Assembly: GCF_001761485.1 (NCBI RefSeq)
Contig: NC_090774.1
Coordinates: 2,666,001-2,730,000 of the forward strand
Direction: 5' to 3'
Length of the DNA stretch: 64,000 nucleotides
From: Yarrowia lipolytica
Lineage: Eukaryota; Ascomycota; Dipodascomycetes; Dipodascales
Below the pieces are notes generated by a model. The model was not told the origin of the DNA. It did not search any database and saw only the letters and a program-made list of their open reading frames with translations. Positions 11,201 through 21,239 of this stretch are shown in pieces. A program made the translations under genes and the position numbers. Numbering within the stretch: the first letter of the stretch is position 1; the number at the start of each line of letters is the position of its first letter.

Positions 11201-11871
11201 TGTGCGATAGCATTGTGCGGAAGCTACGGAACGGGCCCATGTTAACAACAAAAGTGTATTTGGACCTGCTTGTCACCCAGATCTTCCCATCTTGGTTCGA
11301 GGAGTACCAGGATGAACTAAAGAAGAAACAGGCTCCCTTGGTTGCGTTTTGGAACGAGTTGCTTGGCAACGACACCCAGATCGTTCTGGACGAATCCGTC
11401 ATGAATATGCTGCTCTTCAAGTTCGTGTCTACTCGCCAGGAGGTGTTCTATCACGGCCAGAAACTTGAGAAGCCCACACGAGCAGGCCGAAAGTCATCAT
11501 CTAGGAGCGACGCCAGTCCCTCTGTATCTCCCAACATGTCTCCCACTAAACGAAGAACAGATTCGCTGGAGTTTGAAGATGGTCCTCGGCGCAACAAGTC
11601 CAGACGACTGTCAGCTTCACCAGTCAAGTCCTCGCCACTTAGAAGATCTTCTCCTCGTCTGCAGGAGCTTGTCAAAGTCGAGTCTCAGATACGAGACGTG
11701 GAGGTTGGCCGGTGTGTTGGAGGGTTGGATGATCTGGCACTTCAAACCGATCAGGCTGTTGACCACCTAAGTGAACTCGAAGGTGTGACTGCCAGAGAAA
11801 TTGAGCAGATTGAATCGACTCTCATTGGAGCTCTTTTCAAGTTGAACCAGCTCAAAAAGAATATTGCATAG
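8266..11871 (+). CDS. RIF1: RIF1-like telomere and replication-timing protein
   Basis: Product of 1201 residues. A very acidic tract (about residues 24-125) is followed by two PP1-docking motifs: KKVSF at residues 159-163 (RVxF class) and GGILK at 176-180 (SILK class). Then comes a long helical-repeat region of the kind found in the Rif1 N-terminal HEAT domain, and a Ser/Arg-rich stretch plus a short helical C-terminus. Rif1 recruits protein phosphatase 1 to hold back origin firing and acts at telomeres and breaks. The start is uncertain. An intron-like tail ACTAACCCAG ends at 8290, and ATGG followed by GTGAGT lies at 8102-8111. Splicing 8106-8290 would give an in-frame start MVGNFRTRSRN, replacing MILSKTNPVGNF. 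The 8266 start is used because it needs no splicing. Shorter than budding yeast Rif1 (about 1900 residues). Confidence 0.8.
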   Translation: MILSKTNPVGNFRTRSRNAHRKTQVEEVAEVIEVEESDSDQDMEVEEETEEKEEDEDEDAEEGEEDAEDEEDEAEGEEEIEVEEAEGEEIDVKTDADAEAVDDNSSCEPSTENEEESDRSRGTETEEEEPCEAAETKPKPIKTTNGTSKPSSEAITPKKKVSFTFQSTPNTPTSTGGILKRNGQPLDQKMTRENLKSALANATRKLTQTDQLGGPDDSGFGDGGQRFSIYSSLNSFLRVDVSQDDMKSLASHARVLSECAKNDIMTADKSKNALDTRVVIQAVRFLAYLLVDQNVAETVDPDIVNWVVNQGLSKISDSNCSKSVLGGYLHLLSHHRVCKNVVTPETTSLLYTELSRSEKKSSTALTSEVLSIYQTVAVVHPARALQHASLWLPRVLCLSMDCRSGLRSQALSVLSDFIIAAGPNSKGLTAKATRILTSSFSLEIARNEGAQLPAWLKTKDTLAETILQAAADCPAEDPLYELWGLTLLMAPMDAESSIHSWNMLPQWMNVPATASVVNVALLKACRYVVHTHTRKHLVKYPVGLQALATRSGNTLLLCIQSLGQTGSQLVDQQCLSLFNQTLNTLLVPLETNQLTLKANSLLWDSYIRPTLAIMSANTSLANVACASLACLLRYDQKVQKDREPVFSTSIRQLLTSLSPRWVKANYDKIIDVVKTIPLDTSGPSFLAVWSALVNNISHSAAREIHPSPETSGFVMSACKLHRHMTSKTPLDHKAFYSSVFAVAGLPHCIDKVIEGTTPAAYMFETLVDAEEIPSEAKKYLQYIYSQLSTAARRFQFTQSIAKVAHRHESLYKIVLDHTGEDINGPEMSNLSPKGIYTILASPNRPAYPDTWFSILKSATEMIRKDAFLGSTQEVLIEPLLQIIDESLQPQVCLLGIELIDKKPRGTSSPMFRSLTTDIPKDFMHLGAVSSKLATPEIVNAVRTCLNTLPDHSMPCFFYRFAPVVIQAISTTPEQHRKFLCDSIVRKLRNGPMLTTKVYLDLLVTQIFPSWFEEYQDELKKKQAPLVAFWNELLGNDTQIVLDESVMNMLLFKFVSTRQEVFYHGQKLEKPTRAGRKSSSRSDASPSVSPNMSPTKRRTDSLEFEDGPRRNKSRRLSASPVKSSPLRRSSPRLQELVKVESQIRDVEVGRCVGGLDDLALQTDQAVDHLSELEGVTAREIEQIESTLIGALFKLNQLKKNIA

Positions 11872-12128
11872 ACTAAATTAATTATTCATATTAGAGGCTC
11901 GATAGTGTTGAGATCTCCACTCTTTCTTCTCAATGAGGTTAGGCTGGTCTAAGTTGTAATACAGGTACCTACTCGTACAAGTGCGTGAAACACATGTGTC
12001 ACTATTTTTCTGATTACTGATATATTGCTTGCTGCCTGCTGTTTCACTTGATATTAAGGCATAAATAGTACTTGTTTTTTGTTTTTGTTTTTTGCTACCA
12101 GGGTAGTTTTCGTAGCTCCGAACTGCGG

Positions 12129-12815
12129 CTAATCATAGTAGGTTCTCACGAGACCAACGAGAATCTCGCAGCCTGCAACCACTCCATCCACAACCTTGAC
12201 ATGGGGAGCCACCGAGCTGATCACGTCCTCCATGCCTGCCATACCAGCGCACCCCAGACAGATGACCGTGGCCCCCTTGTCTAGAGCCGCCAGGGTGGCC
12301 TGTGCGATTCTCTCGTTGACCAGCGAGGTGTCAGCCTGATGCAGTTCCAGCACTCCCAGCCCGGTGCCAAATGTGCCCACAAAGGTGTTTGCAGGCACGT
12401 AACGGCCCACAGCCTGATCCAGTACAGGTTCCCACTGACTGCCGGTTGTGACAATGGCAAACTTGCCTGTATCTGGCAGTCCCACGCTCATATTGAGACT
12501 GAGAGAGTGCAGAATGGCGGCCTGGAAGATGCCCATAACTGGCCGATTCGTGTGTTCACGAAGAATGTTGACGAGCGCATGGTCGGAAAAACACGCCACC
12601 AGGAATCCATCGTGCTGGTCGAGCACTGGAAGTAAAGCTGGAAGACATGCTGCTGCCGACAAGGTGCCTGTGGTGTAGTCGTTGATGGAGTCTGGGCCGG
12701 TGGAAGGACAGGTGAAAAACTTGAAGGTGAAGTCGTGGGGCGGGTCAAGAATGTCCTTGAGTCCGTGGGTCACGGACTGCGACGAATTGGGGTTGATGAT
12801 GAGGATCGAGGGCAT
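12129..12815 (-). CDS. DCG1: DCG1-like Asp/Glu/hydantoin racemase family protein
   Basis: 228 residues from the ATG at 12815. The frame extends 33 codons upstream, but that segment is His/Gln-rich and unlike the family, whereas MPSILIINPNSSQS is the family's usual N-terminus (a strand followed by NPNSS). Two Cys-centred segments typical of the Asp/Glu racemase fold are visible: VACFSDHAL and ICLGCAGM. The yeast DCG1 gene is nitrogen-regulated and linked to allantoin use; the substrate here is not known. No intron. The tail-to-tail neighbour is RIF1. Confidence 0.85.
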   Translation of the reverse strand: MPSILIINPNSSQSVTHGLKDILDPPHDFTFKFFTCPSTGPDSINDYTTGTLSAAACLPALLPVLDQHDGFLVACFSDHALVNILREHTNRPVMGIFQAAILHSLSLNMSVGLPDTGKFAIVTTGSQWEPVLDQAVGRYVPANTFVGTFGTGLGVLELHQADTSLVNERIAQATLAALDKGATVICLGCAGMAGMEDVISSVAPHVKVVDGVVAGCEILVGLVRTYYD

Positions 12816-15162
12816 TTCAACAAGTCGTACCGAAGGAAAGGGGGCGCCTATTGGAGAAGTGCCGGTTTGGATGTGTGCCTGTTGAATGTGTTTAATATGT
12901 GTGTATTGATGCACGGCTGTACGGGGTAAATGCGGAGATGATCAAGGGCCTGATACTGCACCACGGATTATATATATGGTTGGAGCTGGGGTGTCCATCT
13001 ATCTTTTAGGTCCCACTATACCCCGATACGGGTATTATCAAGAGGTATTATGGCTGGCCGATTATGCTGTGGTTGTTGTCTTTAGACGGGTGTGGGGGGG
13101 GGGGGGCTTTGGGCATGTGTCTTTTCCAAGTGCTGTGGTTGGTGTTTTTGGAAAATAAAAGCAGTCGTAGACTCAGAAAACTCGGCAGAACGGAACTGGA
13201 AAGTCTGGAGCGTCTGCACCGCTTCCTACACTGAAGTGGTCGGATCCTCCTAATGATCCTCTTCAAATTAGGTACGTTCCACTCTAATCATAAATAAGGG
13301 ACAGAGATCATCTTCGGAGGCCTTATTGCAGTCTGAATAGGGGGGTCTGCAAGAGTGCTGTGTCGGTGAAAGTGCGGGACGTGGAAAGGTTGGGCGCAAG
13401 TAAATAAGTATCGTACGAACAGGAAAATGAGTGGTACGTACAAGTGCCGGTACCAACAAGGCTTTATATATCCGGGACCGTTTATGGAATGCACATATCT
13501 CTTCTCTAGGCGTCTTCCCACATGCTCCTCATCGCTCGTACTACTCGTACTCGCAATAGTCGCTGTTGACAATGGGACAATATGACGTCAGGTCAACAAT
13601 TTTCTTACAAGTACCGCATTTATTGTACCATATTGGGCACACGTGTAGCAAAAATATCGGTGTCGGTTGCTCGGTTCTGCATGGGTGGTGGTAATATCGG
13701 TGACCGAATCCGCTCTGCCGATCGCTGCTTAGTCAGATCTGATAACGAGACCCGACATCGAATCACTGCGTGCCCTCCATTCTCCCCATGCGCCACGCTC
13801 TGGCGGCTGAAGTTTGACGTTGTCGTACCAAGGAGACGTATGTGGGCGCCCCAATGGCCCATCTGTCGAGCAGTAGCTCGTGGCGAAAGAGGCTCAACAA
13901 AAGGCCGGGGGAGTTAGGCTCCGTGGCACGGTGGCGCAATGGGGCTTATTATGGCGTGTGGCTTGACTTTGTGGCTTGTCATATCTGAGCGACATGACGC
14001 AATAGCCCGCCGCTACTCCCGTCAGTCCCTACAAAGCGTCGCACTGGCAGTAGCGCCAACTTTCATGCTGGCCCAAATAGAGTGGCAAGTATGACTAGGT
14101 TCATGCGGCTGGAGCCTCGGTTGTGGGGATGCGTGTTAATCTGCCAAAAGGGGCATATTGGAATGCCGGGGAGTGGCTGCGGTGATCAGGAGGAGAGCAC
14201 CGAGTGTTGGTTCGAGGCCGTCAATGGCTGGTATTATCGCCCGCAGTCAGAGCTACACTAATGGCTGAGCTCGTACATGGCCAGTCAGTCTGTCTGTTCT
14301 CGGTGGGTAACACTACAGACCAGCTAATGTATGAGCTTATCGGAGTATTACTAAGGCAGTGGGGGGTCGAGGTGTGCCAGAGTACAGCAGCAGGAGCGAG
14401 CAGAACGGCCACAAGATACAGTATTGTACGTAGAGTGTGCGAGTCTATTGTATCGTACAACCGAGAAAGACTGAGCAATTGCAACATGGTCGGTCGCCTT
14501 TTTTGTGGGGTACTTGTAGACTTTATTTCATGTTTGTTGTTTCGGCTCGCCTTGTCGCGCCGGTTGTTTTCGTCAAATGCCGGTATTGCCCGCCACAACC
14601 ACTGACTCATTGACAGACAAGCCCCTCTTCGCCATCAGATAGTCGCACTCTGTTGTGTGACGTGAGTCAGCCCCGTGCATAAGCCCTACGTCTGGACCGC
14701 TACATTATTTCATAGCACAGCAACAGAGCCGAGTTTAATGGTTTGAAACCTAGGTGGAAGAGGGGCGGGCGAGGTATCGTACTGTGGGTGCGATAGTTCA
14801 CCAGTCACGCTGGTGGGCCATTCTCTTAGCACATTTCCCCCCTCCCAAGTCCCCTCAACCCCCAATGTAACCCTCAACCTCCCACAGCTCAGTAGCACAC
14901 GTGCAACTAGTTAGTAACAACCCCCCTCCGTCCAGCTTCTCTTTCACACTGCTTAGAGTTCGGGTGCCAACGTTGCCAAACTACCCTGACGTGCTAACAA
15001 AGGAAAGCGTTTTTTACCACCCTCTGCATATATATCCAAGGTTGCTGCACCCCCAAGGACCGATATAACACCAATCTTTTTTTTTTTGCCCAGGCATCCT
15101 CACACACTCCACACACACACACACATACACACTCACAAGACACTCACCATACATACATCACC
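12816..15162. other. Divergent intergenic region DCG1 / ZWF1
   Basis: 2.3 kb without a convincing gene. It contains a run of 13 G at 13094-13106, GTAC-rich motifs near 13434-13452, and several overlapping chance frames on both strands (for example 14204-14605 plus against 14221-14610 minus). The last 140 bases are the ZWF1 promoter and leader. Confidence 0.7.
15028..15162 (+). promoter_or_regulatory. ZWF1 core promoter and leader
   Basis: A TATA-like catatatatcc lies near 15028-15036, about 130 bases before the ATG. It is followed by a T-rich run near 15078-15088 and a CA-rich leader (cacacacacacacat) up to the start codon. This layout is common for strongly expressed yeast genes. Seen by eye; no transcript start is known to me. 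Confidence 0.6.
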
Positions 15163-17099
15163 ATGACTGGCACCTTACCCAAGTTCGGCGACGGAACCAC
15201 CATTGTGGTTCTTGGAGCCTCCGGCGACCTCGCTAAGAAGAAGACCGTGAGTATTGAACCAGACTGAGGTCAATTGAAGAGTAGGAGAGTCTGAGAACAT
15301 TCGACGGACCTGATTGTGCTCTGGACCACTCAATTGACTCGTTGAGAGCCCCAATGGGTCTTGGCTAGCCGAGTCGTTGACTTGTTGACTTGTTGAGCCC
15401 AGAACCCCCAACTTTTGCCACCATACACCGCCATCACCATGACACCCAGATGTGCGTGCGTATGTGAGAGTCAATTGTTCCGTGGCAAGGCACAGCTTAT
15501 TCCACCGTGTTCCTTGCACAGGTGGTCTTTACGCTCTCCCACTCTATCCGAGCAATAAAAGCGGAAAAACAGCAGCAAGTCCCAACAGACTTCTGCTCCG
15601 AATAAGGCGTCTAGCAAGTGTGCCCAAAACTCAATTCAAAAATGTCAGAAACCTGATATCAACCCGTCTTCAAAAGCTAACCCCAGTTCCCCGCCCTCTT
15701 CGGCCTTTACCGAAACGGCCTGCTGCCCAAAAATGTTGAAATCATCGGCTACGCACGGTCGAAAATGACTCAGGAGGAGTACCACGAGCGAATCAGCCAC
15801 TACTTCAAGACCCCCGACGACCAGTCCAAGGAGCAGGCCAAGAAGTTCCTTGAGAACACCTGCTACGTCCAGGGCCCTTACGACGGTGCCGAGGGCTACC
15901 AGCGACTGAATGAAAAGATTGAGGAGTTTGAGAAGAAGAAGCCCGAGCCCCACTACCGTCTTTTCTACCTGGCTCTGCCCCCCAGCGTCTTCCTTGAGGC
16001 TGCCAACGGTCTGAAGAAGTATGTCTACCCCGGCGAGGGCAAGGCCCGAATCATCATCGAGAAGCCCTTTGGCCACGACCTGGCCTCGTCACGAGAGCTC
16101 CAGGACGGCCTTGCTCCTCTCTGGAAGGAGTCTGAGATCTTCCGAATCGACCACTACCTCGGAAAGGAGATGGTCAAGAACCTCAACATTCTGCGATTTG
16201 GCAACCAGTTCCTGTCCGCCGTGTGGGACAAGAACACCATTTCCAACGTCCAGATCTCCTTCAAGGAGCCCTTTGGCACTGAGGGCCGAGGTGGATACTT
16301 CAACGACATTGGAATCATCCGAGACGTTATTCAGAACCATCTGTTGCAGGTTCTGTCCATTCTAGCCATGGAGCGACCCGTCACTTTCGGCGCCGAGGAC
16401 ATTCGAGATGAGAAGGTCAAGGTGCTCCGATGTGTCGACATTCTCAACATTGACGACGTCATTCTCGGCCAGTACGGCCCCTCTGAAGACGGAAAGAAGC
16501 CCGGATACACCGATGACGATGGCGTTCCCGATGACTCCCGAGCTGTGACCTTTGCTGCTCTCCATCTCCAGATCCACAACGACAGATGGGAGGGTGTTCC
16601 TTTCATCCTCCGAGCCGGTAAGGCTCTGGACGAGGGCAAGGTCGAGATCCGAGTGCAGTTCCGAGACGTGACCAAGGGCGTTGTGGACCATCTGCCTCGA
16701 AATGAGCTCGTCATCCGAATCCAGCCCTCCGAGTCCATCTACATGAAGATGAACTCCAAGCTGCCTGGCCTTACTGCCAAGAACATTGTCACCGACCTGG
16801 ATCTGACCTACAACCGACGATACTCGGACGTGCGAATCCCTGAGGCTTACGAGTCTCTCATTCTGGACTGCCTCAAGGGTGACCACACCAACTTTGTGCG
16901 AAACGACGAGCTGGACATTTCCTGGAAGATTTTCACCGATCTGCTGCACAAGATTGACGAGGACAAGAGCATTGTGCCCGAGAAGTACGCCTACGGCTCT
17001 CGTGGCCCCGAGCGACTCAAGCAGTGGCTCCGAGACCGAGGCTACGTGCGAAACGGCACCGAGCTGTACCAATGGCCTGTCACCAAGGGCTCCTCGTGA
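15163..17099 (+). CDS. ZWF1: Glucose-6-phosphate 1-dehydrogenase
   Basis: Exon 1 is 15163-15246 (28 codons) and exon 2 is 15687-17099; the 440-base intron 15247-15686 has donor GTGAGT and tail GCTAACCCCAG. Product of 498 residues, normal for the family. The NADP-binding loop GASGDLAKKKT spans the end of exon 1 (residues 18-28). EKPFGHD is at 153-159 and the catalytic signature RIDHYLGKE at 181-189. The enzyme oxidises glucose-6-phosphate to 6-phosphogluconolactone in the cytosol and makes NADPH, which matters for lipid synthesis. A purely ATG-initiated frame would begin at 15765 and lose the dinucleotide-binding loop, so the spliced start is clearly right. Codon use is strongly biased, fitting high expression. 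Confidence 0.98.
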
Positions 17100-17823
17100 G
17101 TATTCAAACAATTTGTTCCAGTCAAGAAACTTGACTAGCGGACATTCGTTCCCCCCTTATCCACCTACTAACACTAGTTAAGATTTGAAACGGATGCTAA
17201 ATTATAGCAGCGTTACTACCTTTTTTATTAGGCGAAGACCAGTTTGTAGACTAACAATGATGCTGTCAAATTGGCGATGTACTGTTTACTGTAAGTATGA
17301 GAATTGATTTTTGTTCACATTGCTGTATTCTTTTCGTATAGTAGCCCCCCATCTCGTAGCTACAGCAGATTGAGTTTAGTTGTAAGCAATATTATTGAAC
17401 TGTATGTGGAAAGTGACAGCGTGAAGAGCGTGAAAAATGCATGGTAAAAGAGAGCTATGACGTCATGCCATACAGTTCCCCTCCAGCGTATCTGATCAAC
17501 ACGTTTTTTATCGTACATTAGGGTCTAGACCGCAGCTTTTGGCAGTGCAGTGACAGGTGCGATTACGCAAGCGTTGAGGTGGGCGATATCGGTGGTGATT
17601 ACAAGTACAGGTTAGTGTCATGTATTGATATCAGTTAGTTAGTATGTGTATATGGTTACAAGTGGAGATCGTATCAGTCATTCCGACAGTTTCATCAGAC
17701 AGACGGTGTACTTGTACTTGTAGCTGATGAAATAGTAGTCAGGCTGACAACAGTCAATGCATAGTGAGATTGAAAAGAGCCATGTAAACGTCAGCATGTG
17801 TTAAGACTAAAGGCAGCCACCGA
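17100..17823. other. Convergent intergenic region ZWF1 / YEN1
   Basis: 724 bases between two 3' ends. AT-rich, with GTAC-type repeats (gtacttgtacttgtag near 17708). No gene seen. Confidence 0.7.
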
Positions 17824-20114
17824 TCAATCCGACAACTCAATCAACTCCGGTTCTGGTGGAAAAGCAAAGGACTGCAGAGGCTGAGAGTAACCATCATTGG
17901 AAGATGTAAAGGTTTGGAGGTTCTGGGAGAACTGATTGTCAGAGTCCCGTGTGCCAATTCGAGTGGCTCTCTGAATCTTCACAGGTGAACTATCGAGATT
18001 TACTGTTGTTGGCACATCTTCTTCGGTCGACTCTTCAGTGTCCGAGAGAACTATGGTAGCCCCCAGGTTGTCTGGGGCATTTCCAACTCCTTCCACCGTC
18101 GATGTTTTCGAAGACAGGAAGCTGAGCGTTGATTGTTTTCTAGCCTTTGAGGCCTTCGTGGGACTTGCACCAGCTGATTTCTTCTTGGCGACTTTGTTTG
18201 CTGGCTTCCGTGAAAGAGCAGCAGCAGATCGGGTCAAGCCAGGAAGCGCAGATTGTTTTGTGGCTGGTTTACTGCTGGTAGAAGTCTTTCCCATGGCTAA
18301 GTCCCAGTCGAAGTCGTCTCCATAACCGAACTTTCCATCATATGAAGCCGGCTTCTCATCTGTGATCATAATCTCCTCGGGACTAGATACAATCACTGGC
18401 GCAAACGGTTCGTCGGCAATGATGATGTCGTCCGAATCAGAAATCGCCTGTGGCATGGTCGTCTCATTATGCTTGTGAGGAGAAGCAGTCTCAAGTGGTT
18501 TAGTGACGGTGAAGAATGAAGTGATAGAGGCGCAGGAGGACGAGGAAGACGACTTGGCGTGTTTCTTATTAGCTCGAGGCTTTTTTGCTCTTGGCTTGGT
18601 CAAATGGTCGACATAGACCTGCTTGTAATCGTACTGGCTCTGCATCAGAATGCTGGCAGATACAGAGCTCTTTATACGACGACATGCATCTTCTCCACAA
18701 TGACTGCACTTGTGATTGGGGTACTGTACAATGTAGTAGGGGCAGTACTCAATGAGATAGACGTCTTTATCGCATGACTTGTCACGCTGGTTGACAAACC
18801 TGAAATACTTGCTGTGGTTGTTATCCTTCAGATAACGAACCATTTGAGGACGAGCCATTCGTTTGAACCACAGAGTATCGTCACCTTCTTTAGTGATCCA
18901 ACCCAGCTCCTTACCATAGTCTCTGAAAAATTTGTGATCAAGAGTGAACTCGGGAACTGTGGTGAAGTTATATCTCTTCACAATCTTAGGAGTAGCATAA
19001 GATTCAATGTTTGCCAGCTCAGGAGCAACAACCACAGCGTTGTTACCAATGTTCCTATCCATGTTTTTGAACAGGTCACTCCTGGGAACGATAGTCTTCT
19101 TGAGCAGCTTCGATCCATCCTTGGACATTATTGGCACAGGAGGTTGGACGATTTCTGCTTGCAGATCTTTGGCCCATAGGCGCAGCTGTTTCTCCTTCTT
19201 TGGCCTCTCGAAAACAACGTTGCTATTTGGATCAAGTTTGGATATCTCGTATAACCTCTCGGCCCAATCTCCTCCCTGAGCAATAGCTCCAGCATATGCG
19301 TCCGCAATGAATTTGCCTCCAGTGCTGTAATCTCCTCCTCGTAAAATAGCGTAACACAGCAGCTTGGATGGAGAAGCCCACTTGTGGTCGTCAGGCATCT
19401 CGTAGATAGCAAACCGTCCATCCACATTCTGTTTAGACTTGGTAGCGTTCTTGTCCTTTTCCTTGTCGCTGTCCTTGTCTTCAGAAGGATTCTTACCCTT
19501 GGCCTTCTCTTTCGTCTTCTTCAGCTTCCGGACAATCTTTCGAGCTCCAAAAATAATCACATCCGAGTCCTCCGTGTATGCAAAGTCAGCCGGTCCATGC
19601 CTCTGCATATGAGCACACTGGGCCTCTCCTTCTCCAGCTGCATCCACCACTGGAATTCTTAGTGACGCAGCGATCTCTCTGAAAGCCGTAATTTCAGCCT
19701 GTTCCTTGGTGTAGTTCGGCCGTTTCTTGAGTCGCTTGACAGCAGGCTTGTCTTTTCCATCACAAACAAGCACGATCTTGATGCCGGCCTCCAGAAAGTT
19801 GGAACAGATGTTGAAGAAGGACGCCTTTTGGATCTTTTGAGATTCGGCCATGTTCATGACGACGGGGGCGGTTTTGTTACCCCCAATGGCTTCCCTGTTC
19901 TGGAAAAAAGTGAGGTACAGATCGACGGCCAGAATCGGTTCTCGACCATGTTTCTCGTAAAACTTCTTGCCAAATCCTTCTAGGGAGATTCCTCCAGACT
20001 CGGGGGTCTCGTATGCTCCCCGACAGTCTTCGATTTCTTGCCAGAAGCTGAGTCAGTAAAAGTCATTGGTAATTGGTTTGATTGCGCATTTTGTACTCAC
20101 TCGCCAACCCCCAT
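17824..20114 (-). CDS. YEN1: Holliday-junction resolvase of the XPG/GEN1 family
   Basis: Exon 1 is 20114-20101 (only 14 bases, ATG GGG GTT GGC GA) and exon 2 is 20047-17824; the 53-base intron has donor GTGAGT and tail CTGACTCAG. Product of 745 residues starting MGVGDFWQEIEDCRG, the classic N-terminal Gly-led motif of FEN1/XPG nucleases. Metal-binding acidic residues are visible at D47 (LAVDLYL), D101 (VCDGKDKP), EGEAQ 144-148 and EDSD 164-167. A helix-hairpin segment follows (GGDYSTGGKFIADAYAG). The C-terminal third is Lys/Ser/Asp-rich and probably regulatory. Acts in the nucleus on late recombination intermediates. Without the tiny exon the catalytic N-terminus would be missed. Confidence 0.93.
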
Positions 20115-21033
20115 ATTGTCGACTGGGTGCTGTTGTGGGTCCACCTGTGGTGAGCTTCAGAAGTTTAGTAGTTTTGACAAGTTTGCAGAATTCAAGCACT
20201 GTAAATTTAATCCTGATTCAGCCAAACATAAACAAATAGACATGACAGGAAGGGGAATGTCGAAGTACAGTAACAATTGATGAAAACCAGAAGGAGACAG
20301 CAAACAAAACAATATCCCTCATCGCCACCAAGCTACTGTATCTCCCCGTGACATCTCTCTCATTCTGCTCGTACTTGGCATCTCATCATCATAAACATGT
20401 CTCATGCACTGTACTCACAATGGAGATGACCTCCAACCCCAACCAACACGGGATAATCATTTCGGCGGTTTAGTATGAACGTACGAGTACCATTACTGTA
20501 GGTACGTAATTGTAAAGTAAAGGGCTTCTCAGGTTACTGTAACACAAAAACCCCTCAATCACTCCAATTGACATTTATCAGGCATTTCAGCTCAGAATTG
20601 ATGTCCGTCATCAGTCACGAAAAGACGCTCATTTCAGCCTTTGATTAGTGATACTATTTGTATCAAATAAGAGCTAAAAAGAACGGCGAGATATATGTTC
20701 TAGTGTTATTATCCACAATTAAGTGACCAACTACTCCACCTGCCTTCTTTGCGCGCCACAATGACACTTTTCGAGCGCCCACTGGTATGACAGCTCTGGG
20801 AGGATCCCAAAAAACGTCAAAAACAAAAACGTCATATATTCAGCATGTGAGAGGGTCTAGAGTCAATAAAGCAACTGTTGAGGGTGGAAATCCTCTTACA
20901 TAATAGACTGGTGCCGTTAATATGTAAGTGTCTTATCCCCAGAACCCTTTAGAGACGTTCCAAAAACTTTTAAGATCACGTGACTGTGTCCACAGATGTT
21001 AGCAAAAGTAGAGTTTTGGGAGGAGCAAGTCCG
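20115..21033. other. Intergenic region YEN1 / tRNA-Arg
   Basis: 919 bases holding the YEN1 promoter and the upstream flank of the tRNA. A GTAC-type cluster (cgtacgagtacc, ggtacgtaa) lies near 20478-20510 and two aaaacgtca copies near 20810-20835. No gene seen. Confidence 0.65.
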
Positions 21034-21104
21034 GCTCCACTGGCCAAATGGTAAGGCGTCCGCCTCCTAAGCGGAAGACTGCGGGTTCGAGTCCCGTGTG
21101 GAGT
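21034..21104 (+). tRNA. tRNA-Arg (anticodon CCU)
   Basis: 71 bases fold as a cloverleaf. The acceptor stem is GCTCCAC with GTGGAGT (first pair G-U). The anticodon stem TCCGC/GCGGA encloses loop CTCCTAA, giving anticodon CCT, which reads AGG. The T stem GCGGG/CCCGT holds loop TTCGAGT. The internal A box (TGGCCAAATGG, 21041-21051) and B box (GGTTCGAGTCC, 21084-21094) are intact. No intron. A T-rich pol III stop follows about 30 bases downstream. Not fused to a 5S rRNA gene, unlike some tRNA genes in this species. Confidence 0.95.
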
Positions 21105-21239
21105 GTGTCTAAAATTAAAATTCTTTAATTTTAGGTTAAGCTTTTTGACATGTCTCTCCCAAAGTCGGAACCATGATCTATCTCGCCTTTAATTATATCA
21201 TACTCGATCCACTTCGCTCCGCTCCATCTTTTTTGCATC

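Noticed and set aside
14204-14610. Overlapping frames of about 130 codons on both strands upstream of ZWF1
   Set aside because: Mutually antisense, no motifs, no splice context; typical of GC-balanced intergenic DNA.
16362-17111. 249-codon minus-strand frame inside ZWF1
   Set aside because: Shadow of a codon-biased gene; no start context, no motif.
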